A DNA stretch of 64,000 nt, taken from contig NZ_QCZK02000010.1 of the NCBI RefSeq assembly GCF_003347595.2, forward strand, positions 62,001-126,000, given 5' to 3'. The position numbers and the translations under genes are program-made. The first letter of the stretch is position 1, and every line of letters begins with the position of its first letter. The stretch comes from Botryobacter ruber (GTDB taxonomy: Bacteria > Bacteroidota > Bacteroidia > Cytophagales > Hymenobacteraceae). Under the pieces are notes generated by a model. That model was not told where the DNA came from and ran no database searches. It worked only from the letters and a program-made list of their open reading frames with translations. Of the stretch, positions 41,585 to 49,800 are shown one piece after another.

Positions 41585-41767
41585 ATGCAAGTCATTTTAA
41601 AATTCATATCGCTTATCGGGCTGCTGCTAACGGTAGTTCCTTCTTTCCTGGTTTTCTCGGGAGCTATTGAACTGAGCTTCCACAAAACGCTGATGTTTAT
41701 TGGCACCGTGCTGTGGTTCGGCACCGCTCCGTTCTGGATGAACAAGAAAGAGCAACCGGAAAGCTGA
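41585..41767 (+). CDS. Small two-helix membrane protein
   Basis: A 60-residue protein with two hydrophobic segments (FISLIGLLLTVVPSFLVFSG and LMFIGTVLWFGTAPFWM) and a short charged tail (NKKEQPES). It starts 25 bases after the permease stop codon and is likely co-transcribed with it. The size, topology and placement resemble accessory subunits of transporters, but no family was recognised. A hairpin at 41835 closes the unit, which supports that it is a real gene. Confidence 0.7.
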   Translation: MQVILKFISLIGLLLTVVPSFLVFSGAIELSFHKTLMFIGTVLWFGTAPFWMNKKEQPES

Positions 41768-41834
41768 TCAGCTAAACCCAGGCAGGTACAGCCTGCAGGA
41801 CAAATTTCAACCTGGTTATCCGGGTAATCAGGCA

Positions 41835-41884
41835 AAAGGGCTAAGAAAAATTCCGCCGATGTGTGGGGTATTTCTTAGCCCTTT
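41835..41884 (+). terminator. Hairpin between the permease unit and rhaT
   Basis: AAAGGGCTAAGAAA pairs perfectly with TTTCTTAGCCCTTT across a 22-base loop. It overlaps the most upstream possible rhaT start (41863), which favours the start at 41941. Confidence 0.7.
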
Positions 41885-41940
41885 GCGTTATATTGCCAAC
41901 CGATTACCGGTTAAACACTTATTTTCATTTCACGCATTTC

Positions 41941-43026
41941 ATGTTAGCACTTTTTGGCCTCTTCTACCACTTCATCGGTGGTTTCGCTTCCGGAAGCTTC
42001 TATATTCCCTACAGCAAAGTAAAAAAATGGTCCTGGGAAAGTTACTGGATAGTGGGCGGCATCTTCTCCTGGCTTATTGTTCCGCCGCTTGCCGCTGCCA
42101 TCACCGCTCCGGGTTACCTGGAAACCCTTCTCAACACCGACTCGGCGACCCTGTTTTACACCTACCTGATGGGGCTGCTCTGGGGAATTGGCGGTCTGAC
42201 ATTCGGCCTCTCGATGCGTTACCTGGGCATGTCGCTGGGCATGGCAATTGCGCTGGGCTACTGCTCCGCTTTCGGCACCCTGATTCCGCCTATCTTTTAC
42301 GAGATCTACGGCACCCACGGCAACGAGAAAACCATCTCCGAGATTGCCAGCACGCTTTCCGGGCAGATTACGCTGGCCGGTGTGGCGCTGTGCCTGATCG
42401 GGATTGCCATTTGCGGCAAAGCCGGTACCATGAAAGAGAAGGAAATGCCGGAGGATGAGAAAAAGGCAAGCATCAAGGAATTCAACTTCCCGAAAGGATT
42501 GCTGGTAGCCACATTCTCGGGTATACTGAGTGCCTTTATGGCCTTTGGGTATGCTACAGGCAAGCCGATAGCCGAGGCTACGGTAGCCAAAGGCATCGAC
42601 CCGCTCTGGCAAAACAACCCGGTGCTGGTCGTGATCCTGCTGGGTGGCTTAACAACCAATTTTATCTGGTGCGTGTACCTGAACCTCAAAAACAAATCGG
42701 CCAGCGACTATACCGATAAACAGACTCCTCTGGCCCGTAATTACTTTTTCTCGGCGCTGGCGGGCATTACCTGGTACCTGCAGTTCTTCTTCTACGGCAT
42801 GGGCGAAAGCCTTTTTGCACAAACTGGTTTCGGCTTCACCAGCTGGACACTGCACATGGCTTTTATCATTATCGTAAGTAACCTGTGGGCCATCTACCTG
42901 AAAGAGTGGCGTGGCGCCAGCAGCGCGACCATGCGTATGATTACACTCGGTATTGTTACCGTTATCCTGTCTACAGTAGTGGTAGGCCTTGGCAACTACA
43001 TGGCAGGGGCTACCGGCGGACACTAA
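41941..43026 (+). CDS. rhaT: L-rhamnose/proton symporter
   Basis: A 361-residue membrane protein starting at the ATG at 41941; an earlier in-frame ATG at 41863 lies inside a hairpin and adds a non-family extension. RhaT landmarks are FYHFIGGFASGSFYIPYSKV, WSWESYWIVGGIFSWLIVPP, GIGGLTFGLSMRYLGMSLGM and ITWYLQFFFYGMGESLF, with about ten membrane segments. The slightly long length compared with Escherichia coli RhaT is due to a charged central loop (EKEMPEDEKKASIKEFNFPK). It imports L-rhamnose with a proton across the inner membrane. It is the clearest sign that this locus handles rhamnose from pectin. Confidence 0.95.
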   Translation: MLALFGLFYHFIGGFASGSFYIPYSKVKKWSWESYWIVGGIFSWLIVPPLAAAITAPGYLETLLNTDSATLFYTYLMGLLWGIGGLTFGLSMRYLGMSLGMAIALGYCSAFGTLIPPIFYEIYGTHGNEKTISEIASTLSGQITLAGVALCLIGIAICGKAGTMKEKEMPEDEKKASIKEFNFPKGLLVATFSGILSAFMAFGYATGKPIAEATVAKGIDPLWQNNPVLVVILLGGLTTNFIWCVYLNLKNKSASDYTDKQTPLARNYFFSALAGITWYLQFFFYGMGESLFAQTGFGFTSWTLHMAFIIIVSNLWAIYLKEWRGASSATMRMITLGIVTVILSTVVVGLGNYMAGATGGH

Positions 43027-43049
43027 CAGCAGTTATCCCTGAAATAAAG

Positions 43050-43089
43050 AAACCCGCACCTCTGGTTTAGCTCCGGAAGTGCGAGTTTT
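43050..43089 (+). terminator. Probable terminator of rhaT
   Basis: AAACCCGCACCTC pairs imperfectly with GAAGTGCGAGTTT (two mismatches), followed by TG and a T-rich stretch. It starts 24 bases after the stop codon. Confidence 0.6.
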
Positions 43090-43094
43090 GTGCT

Positions 43095-43123
43095 TCTGAG
43101 GCTGTGGTGGCAGGAGCAGCAGT
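43095..43123 (+). repeat. TGGTGGCAG repeat, copy 11
   Basis: TCTGAGGCTGTGGTGGCAGG then AGCAGCAGT, between rhaT and the convergent lipoprotein gene. Confidence 0.75.
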
Positions 43124-43158
43124 ATTTTGCAGGTCATTTTCCGGCTACTTTGCCCGTT

Positions 43159-43845
43159 CTATTTCAAATAAGGCGCTAGCTCCTCTAACTTGTAAGCAAC
43201 ATGGAAGTCACTGACAGCCATGCAGGCGCTGCCCAGTTCCAGTTCGACGTTAAACACCAATTCACCTTCCATGAAATACATATTCAGCTCATCCATTTTG
43301 TAGTCCCGCAGCGGTTCTACTCCGTCGAGGCAACCTTCGTTTTCTGGGTCATTCGCTATCTGCCGGAATTCAGTTTGTAGCCGTTTGTTTACCTGCTGCA
43401 GTAGCTCGTTTTGACGGTGGTTAAAGAGCGAGGAATTGGCAACCTTCACTTCCCGGCCGTTTTCAACTTTGTACAGACTATACACCCAGCTGTAACGGCC
43501 TTTGTAATCCGCTTCCCCTACAGCGACGTGCTTATGGTCCCGGAAGGTGCAGGTTCTGGTGATGATCGGGTCGTTTACTTCTCCGTCTATTTCATCCTCT
43601 TCCTCCGGTTCATCAGCCATTTCCTCTTTTTCTTCGCACGTCACCGTGAAGAAGGAGGCGGTTGCTGCTTCGGTTGCAGCAGCACTTTCAGCTGAATGCT
43701 CTGTTTTGGCAGTTTCCGCACCGGCAGCAGGTTCTTTTTCGGTTGGGGCAGCGCTTGCTTCTCTTGCCGTTGAGCTACTTTGGCCACAGGCCGTGAAAAG
43801 GCAGAGGAGCGCTGCTGCCATAAATGTATTGGGAAAGCGTTTCAT
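43159..43845 (-). CDS. Hypothetical lipoprotein
   Basis: A 228-residue protein with a lipoprotein signal ending in LFTAC (Cys20). An Ala/Glu/Thr-rich linker (about 25-65) and an acidic stretch (MADEPEEEDEIDGEVND) come before a compact C-terminal domain. That domain ends with MAVSDFHVAYKLEELAPYL and resembles small extracytoplasmic domains in Bacteroidota. No family was recognised. It converges with rhaT and has no evident link to pectin. Confidence 0.72.
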   Translation of the reverse strand: MKRFPNTFMAAALLCLFTACGQSSSTAREASAAPTEKEPAAGAETAKTEHSAESAAATEAATASFFTVTCEEKEEMADEPEEEDEIDGEVNDPIITRTCTFRDHKHVAVGEADYKGRYSWVYSLYKVENGREVKVANSSLFNHRQNELLQQVNKRLQTEFRQIANDPENEGCLDGVEPLRDYKMDELNMYFMEGELVFNVELELGSACMAVSDFHVAYKLEELAPYLK

Positions 43846-43938
43846 GTGTGGTGAAGTTAATTATGTAACGTATTTGCCTAAAGAGCGCTTTAGCGGCTTT
43901 TTGTGCGGTTATATGCATGAAGTTTATAGCCTTCTTAT

Positions 43939-44298
43939 CTAAAGCGTACTCCAATCAACAATATTTGTTAATAAACCTTTTTTCCAGCAATCTATAGTTG
44001 TACTTGCAGTCAATGAGTGGATAGTTTTGTTATTTTTTGCGACATTATTTAAAACCCCCAATGCTCTTTGTTCAAATGACTTTAAAAGGGTAGTTGCTGT
44101 CCACATTTTAACAGAATCATCTTCATGGTACATTAGATCATAGAATTCCTTTTTGACATGGTCATCTTTCTTCTTAATCAGTTCAATGATTTTCATCATT
44201 TTATCATGAGCCTTATTCCCATTTTTGAAATCACCATTTAATGTACATTCCCCATGCTCAGTTGCTAATAAAATAAAGTCTTGGATTAATTTATTCAT
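43939..44298 (-). CDS. DUF2019 family protein
   Basis: A 119-residue all-helical protein. The family pattern is ATEHGECTLNGDFKNGNKAH, KMMKIIELIKKKDDHVKKEF, YDLMYHEDDSVKMWTATTLL and a last helix with CWKKGLLTNIVDW. DUF2019 is a small family of unknown function, often next to toxin-immunity type genes. The gene is AT-rich and opens a four-gene leftward cassette (43939-46317). No signal peptide, so probably cytoplasmic. Confidence 0.78.
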   Translation of the reverse strand: MNKLIQDFILLATEHGECTLNGDFKNGNKAHDKMMKIIELIKKKDDHVKKEFYDLMYHEDDSVKMWTATTLLKSFEQRALGVLNNVAKNNKTIHSLTASTTIDCWKKGLLTNIVDWSTL

Positions 44299-44379
44299 TT
44301 TGATTTTTCATCTTGCACATAACATTAATTGTATAGCAACATGCAAAGCTCTCAGCCGAAGCAAGAAGCACAAATTTTA

Positions 44380-44895
44380 TTAGGCTGTAGTATTGATATC
44401 AAAGTTCGTCCACACAATTTCACGGTCAACCATAGTGAACCGCAGAAAGTGGTTATATATGGAGTCAATATTAAAATTTGGCTCTAGCACCAACCACCAA
44501 GTTTTATTGTCGCTTTTTAAATTTACTCCTGCTAAGAAGTACATTTTCTTTATTTCATTTTGTGGTTTCTCCCATTTTGTATCTTTATACTTGAGGTAAG
44601 CTAATTGATACAACTTTTCCATAATGATATCATAATCACAGGCAAATTGTTCAACAAGGATAATTTTATCAGAAATGTCCTGTCGGTCATTATCAACAAA
44701 TATGCTTAATTCGACTTTATTGTCTGGTGAAATATTGTCAACATTTCCGAACCATTCTTTGTCCCTGCGGCGATAACTAAGTTCTCCAAATGGTTCTGCA
44801 TTCATATTAATGTTATTTAGTATGCGGACTAATGTTTTAAGTGTGTATGAAGTAGCGGATTTAAAAGCATAATCTAGGTGTAGTTTGTAAAACAC
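44380..44895 (-). CDS. Hypothetical protein, AT-rich cassette
   Basis: Up to 171 residues from the GTG at 44895; the first ATG in frame is at 44805 (141 residues). Aromatic and acidic residues are frequent: SYRRRDKEWFGNV, LSIFVDNDRQDI, DYDIIMEKLYQLAYLKYKDT and AGVNLKSDNKTWWLVLEPNF. This pattern resembles small proteins often found as orphan immunity genes, but no family could be named. No signal or membrane segment is present. The spacing of 81 bases to the DUF2019 gene and the shared orientation suggest a common origin. Confidence 0.68.
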   Translation of the reverse strand: MFYKLHLDYAFKSATSYTLKTLVRILNNINMNAEPFGELSYRRRDKEWFGNVDNISPDNKVELSIFVDNDRQDISDKIILVEQFACDYDIIMEKLYQLAYLKYKDTKWEKPQNEIKKMYFLAGVNLKSDNKTWWLVLEPNFNIDSIYNHFLRFTMVDREIVWTNFDINTTA

Positions 44896-45055
44896 CTTAC
44901 TATATCTTCTGCTGGCTTGTCCGTTCTAGCCGTGAAACATGTAGGTTTAGTTACAAACTACACCCAGATTCTGTACGCAATGACAGCCAATTTCATTTTC
45001 AACGGCTAAAAGCTCTTGGGACGGTTGTTTTATTTCTATTGTTGCCACAGCTTTT

Positions 45056-45616
45056 TTATTTTTTTATTCCCCACACCCTCAAAGTATCCACTGCAGCATC
45101 TTTCGCTATTTCCGTCGAACTTGAGTCCACGGTATAGTAAGAAAAGTAGCTTTTATCTTTATAGCTATAGGTAATGCACAGTTTTTTATTTTTCATCTTG
45201 AACCAGTCAGTTTCCATGTCTATTTCCCCGTCCCTAACTTCTATAGTCTTTGCTGTAAATCCATTCTTTTCTAAAGAGTCGGATTTCGATGCATATGTTA
45301 GCCGATAGTCCGACTGAGAACTTACAATGTAGTCCGCCCAACTATTGAATATATTAGCTCTAGCTTTCCAGCCGTCAGGTAGCTTCATCAGTCCATCGTT
45401 GGGTCTTTCACTATTAAATTTATGAGCGTATTTTTCAGGGTCTAGAGTTAGGTTGTTAATGGCGTTGAAGGCAAGCTTCACTAGCAGCAGTCCAACCAGA
45501 AATAGAAGAAACTTGGCCGCATCTTTCACACCGCCACGGTTATTCTTCCATTCCCATTTATAGGCAAAGAAGTAGATGGCAGCAAAGAATAACAGGTATC
45601 CTGTGATGTATATCAT
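45056..45616 (-). CDS. Hypothetical two-helix membrane protein
   Basis: A 186-residue protein. Two N-terminal membrane segments (YITGYLLFFAAIYFFAY and FLLFLVGLLLVKLAFNAI) are followed by a soluble domain of about 130 residues (SERPNDGLMKLPDGWKARAN, then YTVDSSSTEIAKDAAVDTLR). No known family. It is AT-rich like its neighbours and lies in the same leftward cassette. Confidence 0.7.
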   Translation of the reverse strand: MIYITGYLLFFAAIYFFAYKWEWKNNRGGVKDAAKFLLFLVGLLLVKLAFNAINNLTLDPEKYAHKFNSERPNDGLMKLPDGWKARANIFNSWADYIVSSQSDYRLTYASKSDSLEKNGFTAKTIEVRDGEIDMETDWFKMKNKKLCITYSYKDKSYFSYYTVDSSSTEIAKDAAVDTLRVWGIKK

Positions 45617-45690
45617 TAAATTTTATTGTGGCTATCGCTTAGTACAGGCTATGAGCGAGGCATCAGCCGAGGCTTAAAGCCTATGCCGTG

Positions 45691-46317
45691 TTAAAGCTTG
45701 TTTTTCTTCATTTTTTGGTCAATAACATTTCTGTCATAGTCGAGTATCCATGCATTGAACTCAGTGTATATTGGTCTTAATGTTTCTATGTCTTTAGCCA
45801 CTATATCTAAACCACGGTCATCATACATGTTGAATACAAGCATTTTATCTAAATTCATAAAAAATACCTGACTATTGATTTTTGGGTCTCTTGAGAAATC
45901 AGTGTTGGCAATAGCCTTTAGAATATTCGCATAGTTAATCCTTTCTATGGTAACTTTAGCTATAGCCCGATTCCACACATCATCAGGTTCATACAATTGA
46001 CTTACAATTGAATAATCAACTTCACTTTTTTTGATTTCTGCGATTTGCTGAAAGGCATAGTTGGAAAACATGATTTTACTTCTCTTAATTTTGTATTGGT
46101 AGAGAACTATAAAAACTCTGTCAGTTTCACTGAATGAAGCCTTAAATAAAGCTGTTGAACGCTTATTAACTTCTTTAAAGTATTCTTCTGTATTTGTATC
46201 CCCAACTTGCAGGTCAAATCGCAAGCCATTCTCCCAGTTGTAAAACAGAGGCATTTTTATTTCAAGCCCGTTGAGGTTCTCTTCTAAGAATTGTCTATAT
46301 TCTTGTTTTATGGTCAC
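45691..46317 (-). CDS. DUF3885 family protein
   Basis: A 208-residue protein, starting at a GTG (46317). The family signature is clear: LFYNWENGLRFDLQVGD near residue 24, then KEVNKRSTALFKASF, then VFIVLYQYKIKRSKI, SVVEVDYS-like SEVDYSIVSQLYEP and VTIERINYANILKAIANTDF. It closes with VFNMYDDRGLDIVA and FNAWILDYDR. DUF3885 proteins are of unknown function and are frequent in accessory islands. No signal peptide or membrane segment was seen. It is the upstream gene of the four-gene cassette. Confidence 0.85.
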   Translation of the reverse strand: MTIKQEYRQFLEENLNGLEIKMPLFYNWENGLRFDLQVGDTNTEEYFKEVNKRSTALFKASFSETDRVFIVLYQYKIKRSKIMFSNYAFQQIAEIKKSEVDYSIVSQLYEPDDVWNRAIAKVTIERINYANILKAIANTDFSRDPKINSQVFFMNLDKMLVFNMYDDRGLDIVAKDIETLRPIYTEFNAWILDYDRNVIDQKMKKNKL

Positions 46318-46491
46318 TTCTATAATTTACAAATGGGCTATAACTAAAAAAGGTATTACTCCTGCTACCCTCCCACTACCGGAGGATAAACGGAACCGGA
46401 CTATCAAATTAGCCAATCCAATATGCCTAAAAATCAAATCCCCACCACCCGCACCGGCTAGAATATAGCCAAGGCAACCACAAATATTTTG

Positions 46492-46522
46492 TGCAGAGGC
46501 AATGGTAACAGGAGCTGCAGAA
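46492..46522 (+). repeat. TGGTGGCAG-family repeat, degenerate copy 12
   Basis: TGCAGAGGCAATGGTAACAG then GAGCTGCAGAA. Note the shared GCAGAGGCAATGGT with the copy at 5646. Confidence 0.6.
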
Positions 46523-46551
46523 AAAACGGTCTCCCAAAACATCAAAAAAAT

Positions 46552-46581
46552 CAGCTGCACCAGCCACCACTCCCACTCCTC
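46552..46581 (-). repeat. TGGTGGCAG-family repeat, inverted copy 13
   Basis: AGCTGCACCAGCCACCACTC then CCACTCCTCG; with copy 12 it forms another inverted pair. Confidence 0.7.
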
Positions 46582-46866
46582 GGGCGTTTTCCGTTCGGAA
46601 AGCGAAACGTACAGCCAGGAGCAGCACCTTCCGGAACAGCCGCTCAGGTTGTTTTCCTGATAAAACGGAGAACCGGAAACAGGGTACAGCAGGATAGCGC
46701 AAAGCAGGTTTATAGTTAGTTTTATACTTACTTTCATGAAGGCCTGATCTGGGTGAACATGGATCGGGACGTTTTAATAAATATCGTACAGCAGAAGCTG
46801 GGCATCGGGCTGAAGGAAGAGCGGCAGCCGGCCTGTTTTTTGCAGCTCAACTTGATTGCATTTCGG

Positions 46867-49800
46867 ATGAACAGGAGGATAGGCTTTTTAATTTTATTTG
46901 CCGCTTTTCTGGCGCAGGCTGCCTTTGCCCAGGTGGCCGACCTCAAGTTTGAGCAAATCACTTCACAGGACGGGCTGCCCCAGAATACGATTCATGGCAT
47001 CGCCAAAGATAAATACGGGTTCATGTGGTTTGGCACCTGGGGCGGTTTGTGCCGCTACGACGGCTACTCCTTTAAAATTTACCGGAACGACCCGCAGGAT
47101 AGCCGGAGCATCAACAACAACCGCATCCACAACATCATCAAAGATGCCGACCAGAACATCTGGGTACTGACCTTCCTCGAAAACGAGCTTTGCCGCTATA
47201 ACTACGAAAAAGACGATTTTGAAAGGACTCCGGCAGCGCAGGTGCCGCCTGCCCTCCTGCAGCAGCTCAGCCGGGAGAAGCACCTACAGGAGAGCAGTTA
47301 TACCCACGGCCCGTTTAAGTGGCGTATTGATGTGGCCCCCAACGCGCTGGTGCGGCACAACCTGAACACCGGAGAGCAAACCACTTACGACTACAACCCG
47401 GCCAACCCGTGGTCGCTGAACGATGCCTATGTAACCGATATTTACAAGGACAACCAGGCTATATTCTGGGTGGGCACCTTCAGCAGCGGCCTGAACAAAG
47501 CAAACCTGAACGCCAAGCCCTTTGCCTATTATTACCATGACCGCTTCAACCCCTACTCCATCATCGACAACAAAGTAACGGCTATCGCCGAGGACAAGGC
47601 GGGCAATTTATGGATTGGTACCCGCGACAAAGGCATCACCGTTATCGGGGAAAACGGCTACCGGCACTACAGCAGCAACAGCGGCAAAAATACCCTCTAC
47701 AGTAACCAAATCAGGCGGATCTTCTGCGACAGCAGGGGCTTTGTATGGATAGGCTCGAAAATGGGCCTCGACCGCTACGACCCTGCTACAGCTACTTTCC
47801 ACCATTTCGCCGATGAAAACCTGCTCAACACAGCCGTCTTTGGGATAACCGAAGACAGTGCGCAGCATGTCTGGATTGCCAGTTGGAGTGGCATTACAAA
47901 ATACAATCCCGCCACCGATGAGCTGGTGCATTTCAGCCCGGATAAACTTTTAAAAAACGGGCATGCCCGGGTAATCCTGCACGACCGGAAAGGCCAGATT
48001 TGGGTCGGGACAGAGGGCGGCGGCGTGAGTGTATTACAAGTAGCTCCCAGTCAAAATGCCTTAACGCCTGTAAAACACATCCTGCTCGACGCAACGCATA
48101 CTAATACCATCAGCGACAACCGGATAAACACGCTGCACGAAGACAAAGAGGGCTTTATCTGGATAGGCAGCGGCAAAGGTCTGGTCCGTTACAACCCAAG
48201 TGCCGATACCTTCCGGCACTTCCCGGCGCAGAGCATCCTGGCAGAAACGGCTATTGCCGCCATCCTGGAGGATGAGCAGGGGCACCTGTGGATAAGCCAT
48301 AAAAAAGGCATCACGCAGTTACATAAAAAGACCTTCGCCATCCGGAACTTTACACTGGAAGATGGTTTGCAAAGCAACGAGTTTGCAGACGGAGCTGCAT
48401 TGAATAGCCGTTTCCAGCATAAGTTTTTCCTGGGCGGGAGCAACGGGTTCAATGCCTTCAACCCTGCTGCTATTCTACCCGACAGCACCATCCCCAACAC
48501 CGTCCTCACCAACCTGCAGATACTAAACCAAACCGTTCGCATCAACCAGGAAATTAACGGCCGGGTAGTACTGACCAAACCGCTCTACCTCACCGATGCA
48601 ATAGAACTGACCTACAACGACAAAAGTGTGGCCATCGAGTTTGCAGGGCTGCACTACGCCAACCCCAAAGGAAACAAATATGCTTATAAGCTGGAAGGCT
48701 TCGATAAGGACTGGGTATATACCGACGCGGGCAGACGGATAGCCACCTATTCGAACCTTGCTCCCGGAGACTATACGTTCCAGGTAATTTCGTCGAACAG
48801 CGATGGCATCTGGAATAAAGAACCTGCCGTGCTGAAACTGGTCGTGAGGCCTCCTTTCTGGGCAAGCACCTGGGCTTACCTTGTGTATGCGGCGCTGCTG
48901 CTGGCGCTTCTCTACCTCTACCACCGGTATTCCCTGCGGTACAGCCGCTTAAAAGCAAAACTGTCCTACGAGCTGCTCCTCAACGAAAAGGAAAAAGAAC
49001 TGCACCAGAACAAGCTGCAGTTCTTCACCAACATTTCGCACGAGATTAAAACGCCTTTAAGTTTGATCCTGGCGCCGGTGGAGAAGCTGCTGCACCTGTT
49101 TTCGAATAACCAGGTGGTGGTGTCCGAATTAAAAACCATGAAAGCGAACGGCGACCGCTTGTCCAAATTAATTAACCAGCTGCTCGACTTCCGAAGGCTG
49201 GAAACCGGCCATCTGGCGCTCCAGCTGCAGCAAAACAACCTGGTGGCGTTGCTGCAAAAAACACTTCGTTCGTTTGAACCGCTGGCAGAAGCAAAAAACA
49301 TCCAGCTCACCTTTACAAGTGCTGTAGACGCCTGCTATTTCCGGTACGATGAAGATAAGCTGGAAAAAGTAATGGCCAACCTGTTGTCGAACGCCCTGAA
49401 GTTCACGCCGCCCCAGGGCTGGGTGCGGGTAACGTTTCAGCTGCAAGACGCAGCAGCAGGCAAAACAGGCGTGATAGCAGTAACGAATACCGGTAAAACC
49501 ATCCCTGCAAGCGAATACGAAAACATCTTCAAACCATTTCAGCAGGTATCCGGCAACAAGGAAGAAGGCACCGGCTTAGGGCTGGCCTACAGCAAAGGGC
49601 TCCTGGAACTGCACGGCGGCACCATAGAAGTAAAGAGTACACCCGCAACCGGTTCCGTCGGCGAAACCACCTTCACTATCGTACTACCAGTCCCTGACCA
49701 CAAAGGCGTAGCACAGGAGGAAGCAGCTACCGGCCACAGCGAAAGGGAGGCGGCACAGGCAATAACCCACCTCCCGGCACTCGTGGAACAGGAAGCCGGA

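Larger units (their letters stand above)
46318..46866. other. Intergenic region, no supported gene
   Basis: Short open frames exist on both strands but none has a family signature. The stretch contains two TGGTGGCAG-family copies (46492-46522 and 46552-46581). The last 100 bases should hold the promoter of the hybrid sensor gene. Confidence 0.5.

Noticed and set aside
41863..41940. Upstream start codon for rhaT
   Set aside because: It lies inside a perfect hairpin that ends the preceding unit and adds residues not seen in RhaT proteins.
43846..46317. Integron-type cassette array with attC sites
   Set aside because: Spacers contain short inverted words but no convincing core sites and no integrase is visible, so only a weak similarity is noted in the findings.
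46318..46737. Several overlapping small open frames on both strands
   Set aside because: None has a recognisable domain; the stretch is repeat-rich and precedes the hybrid regulator.
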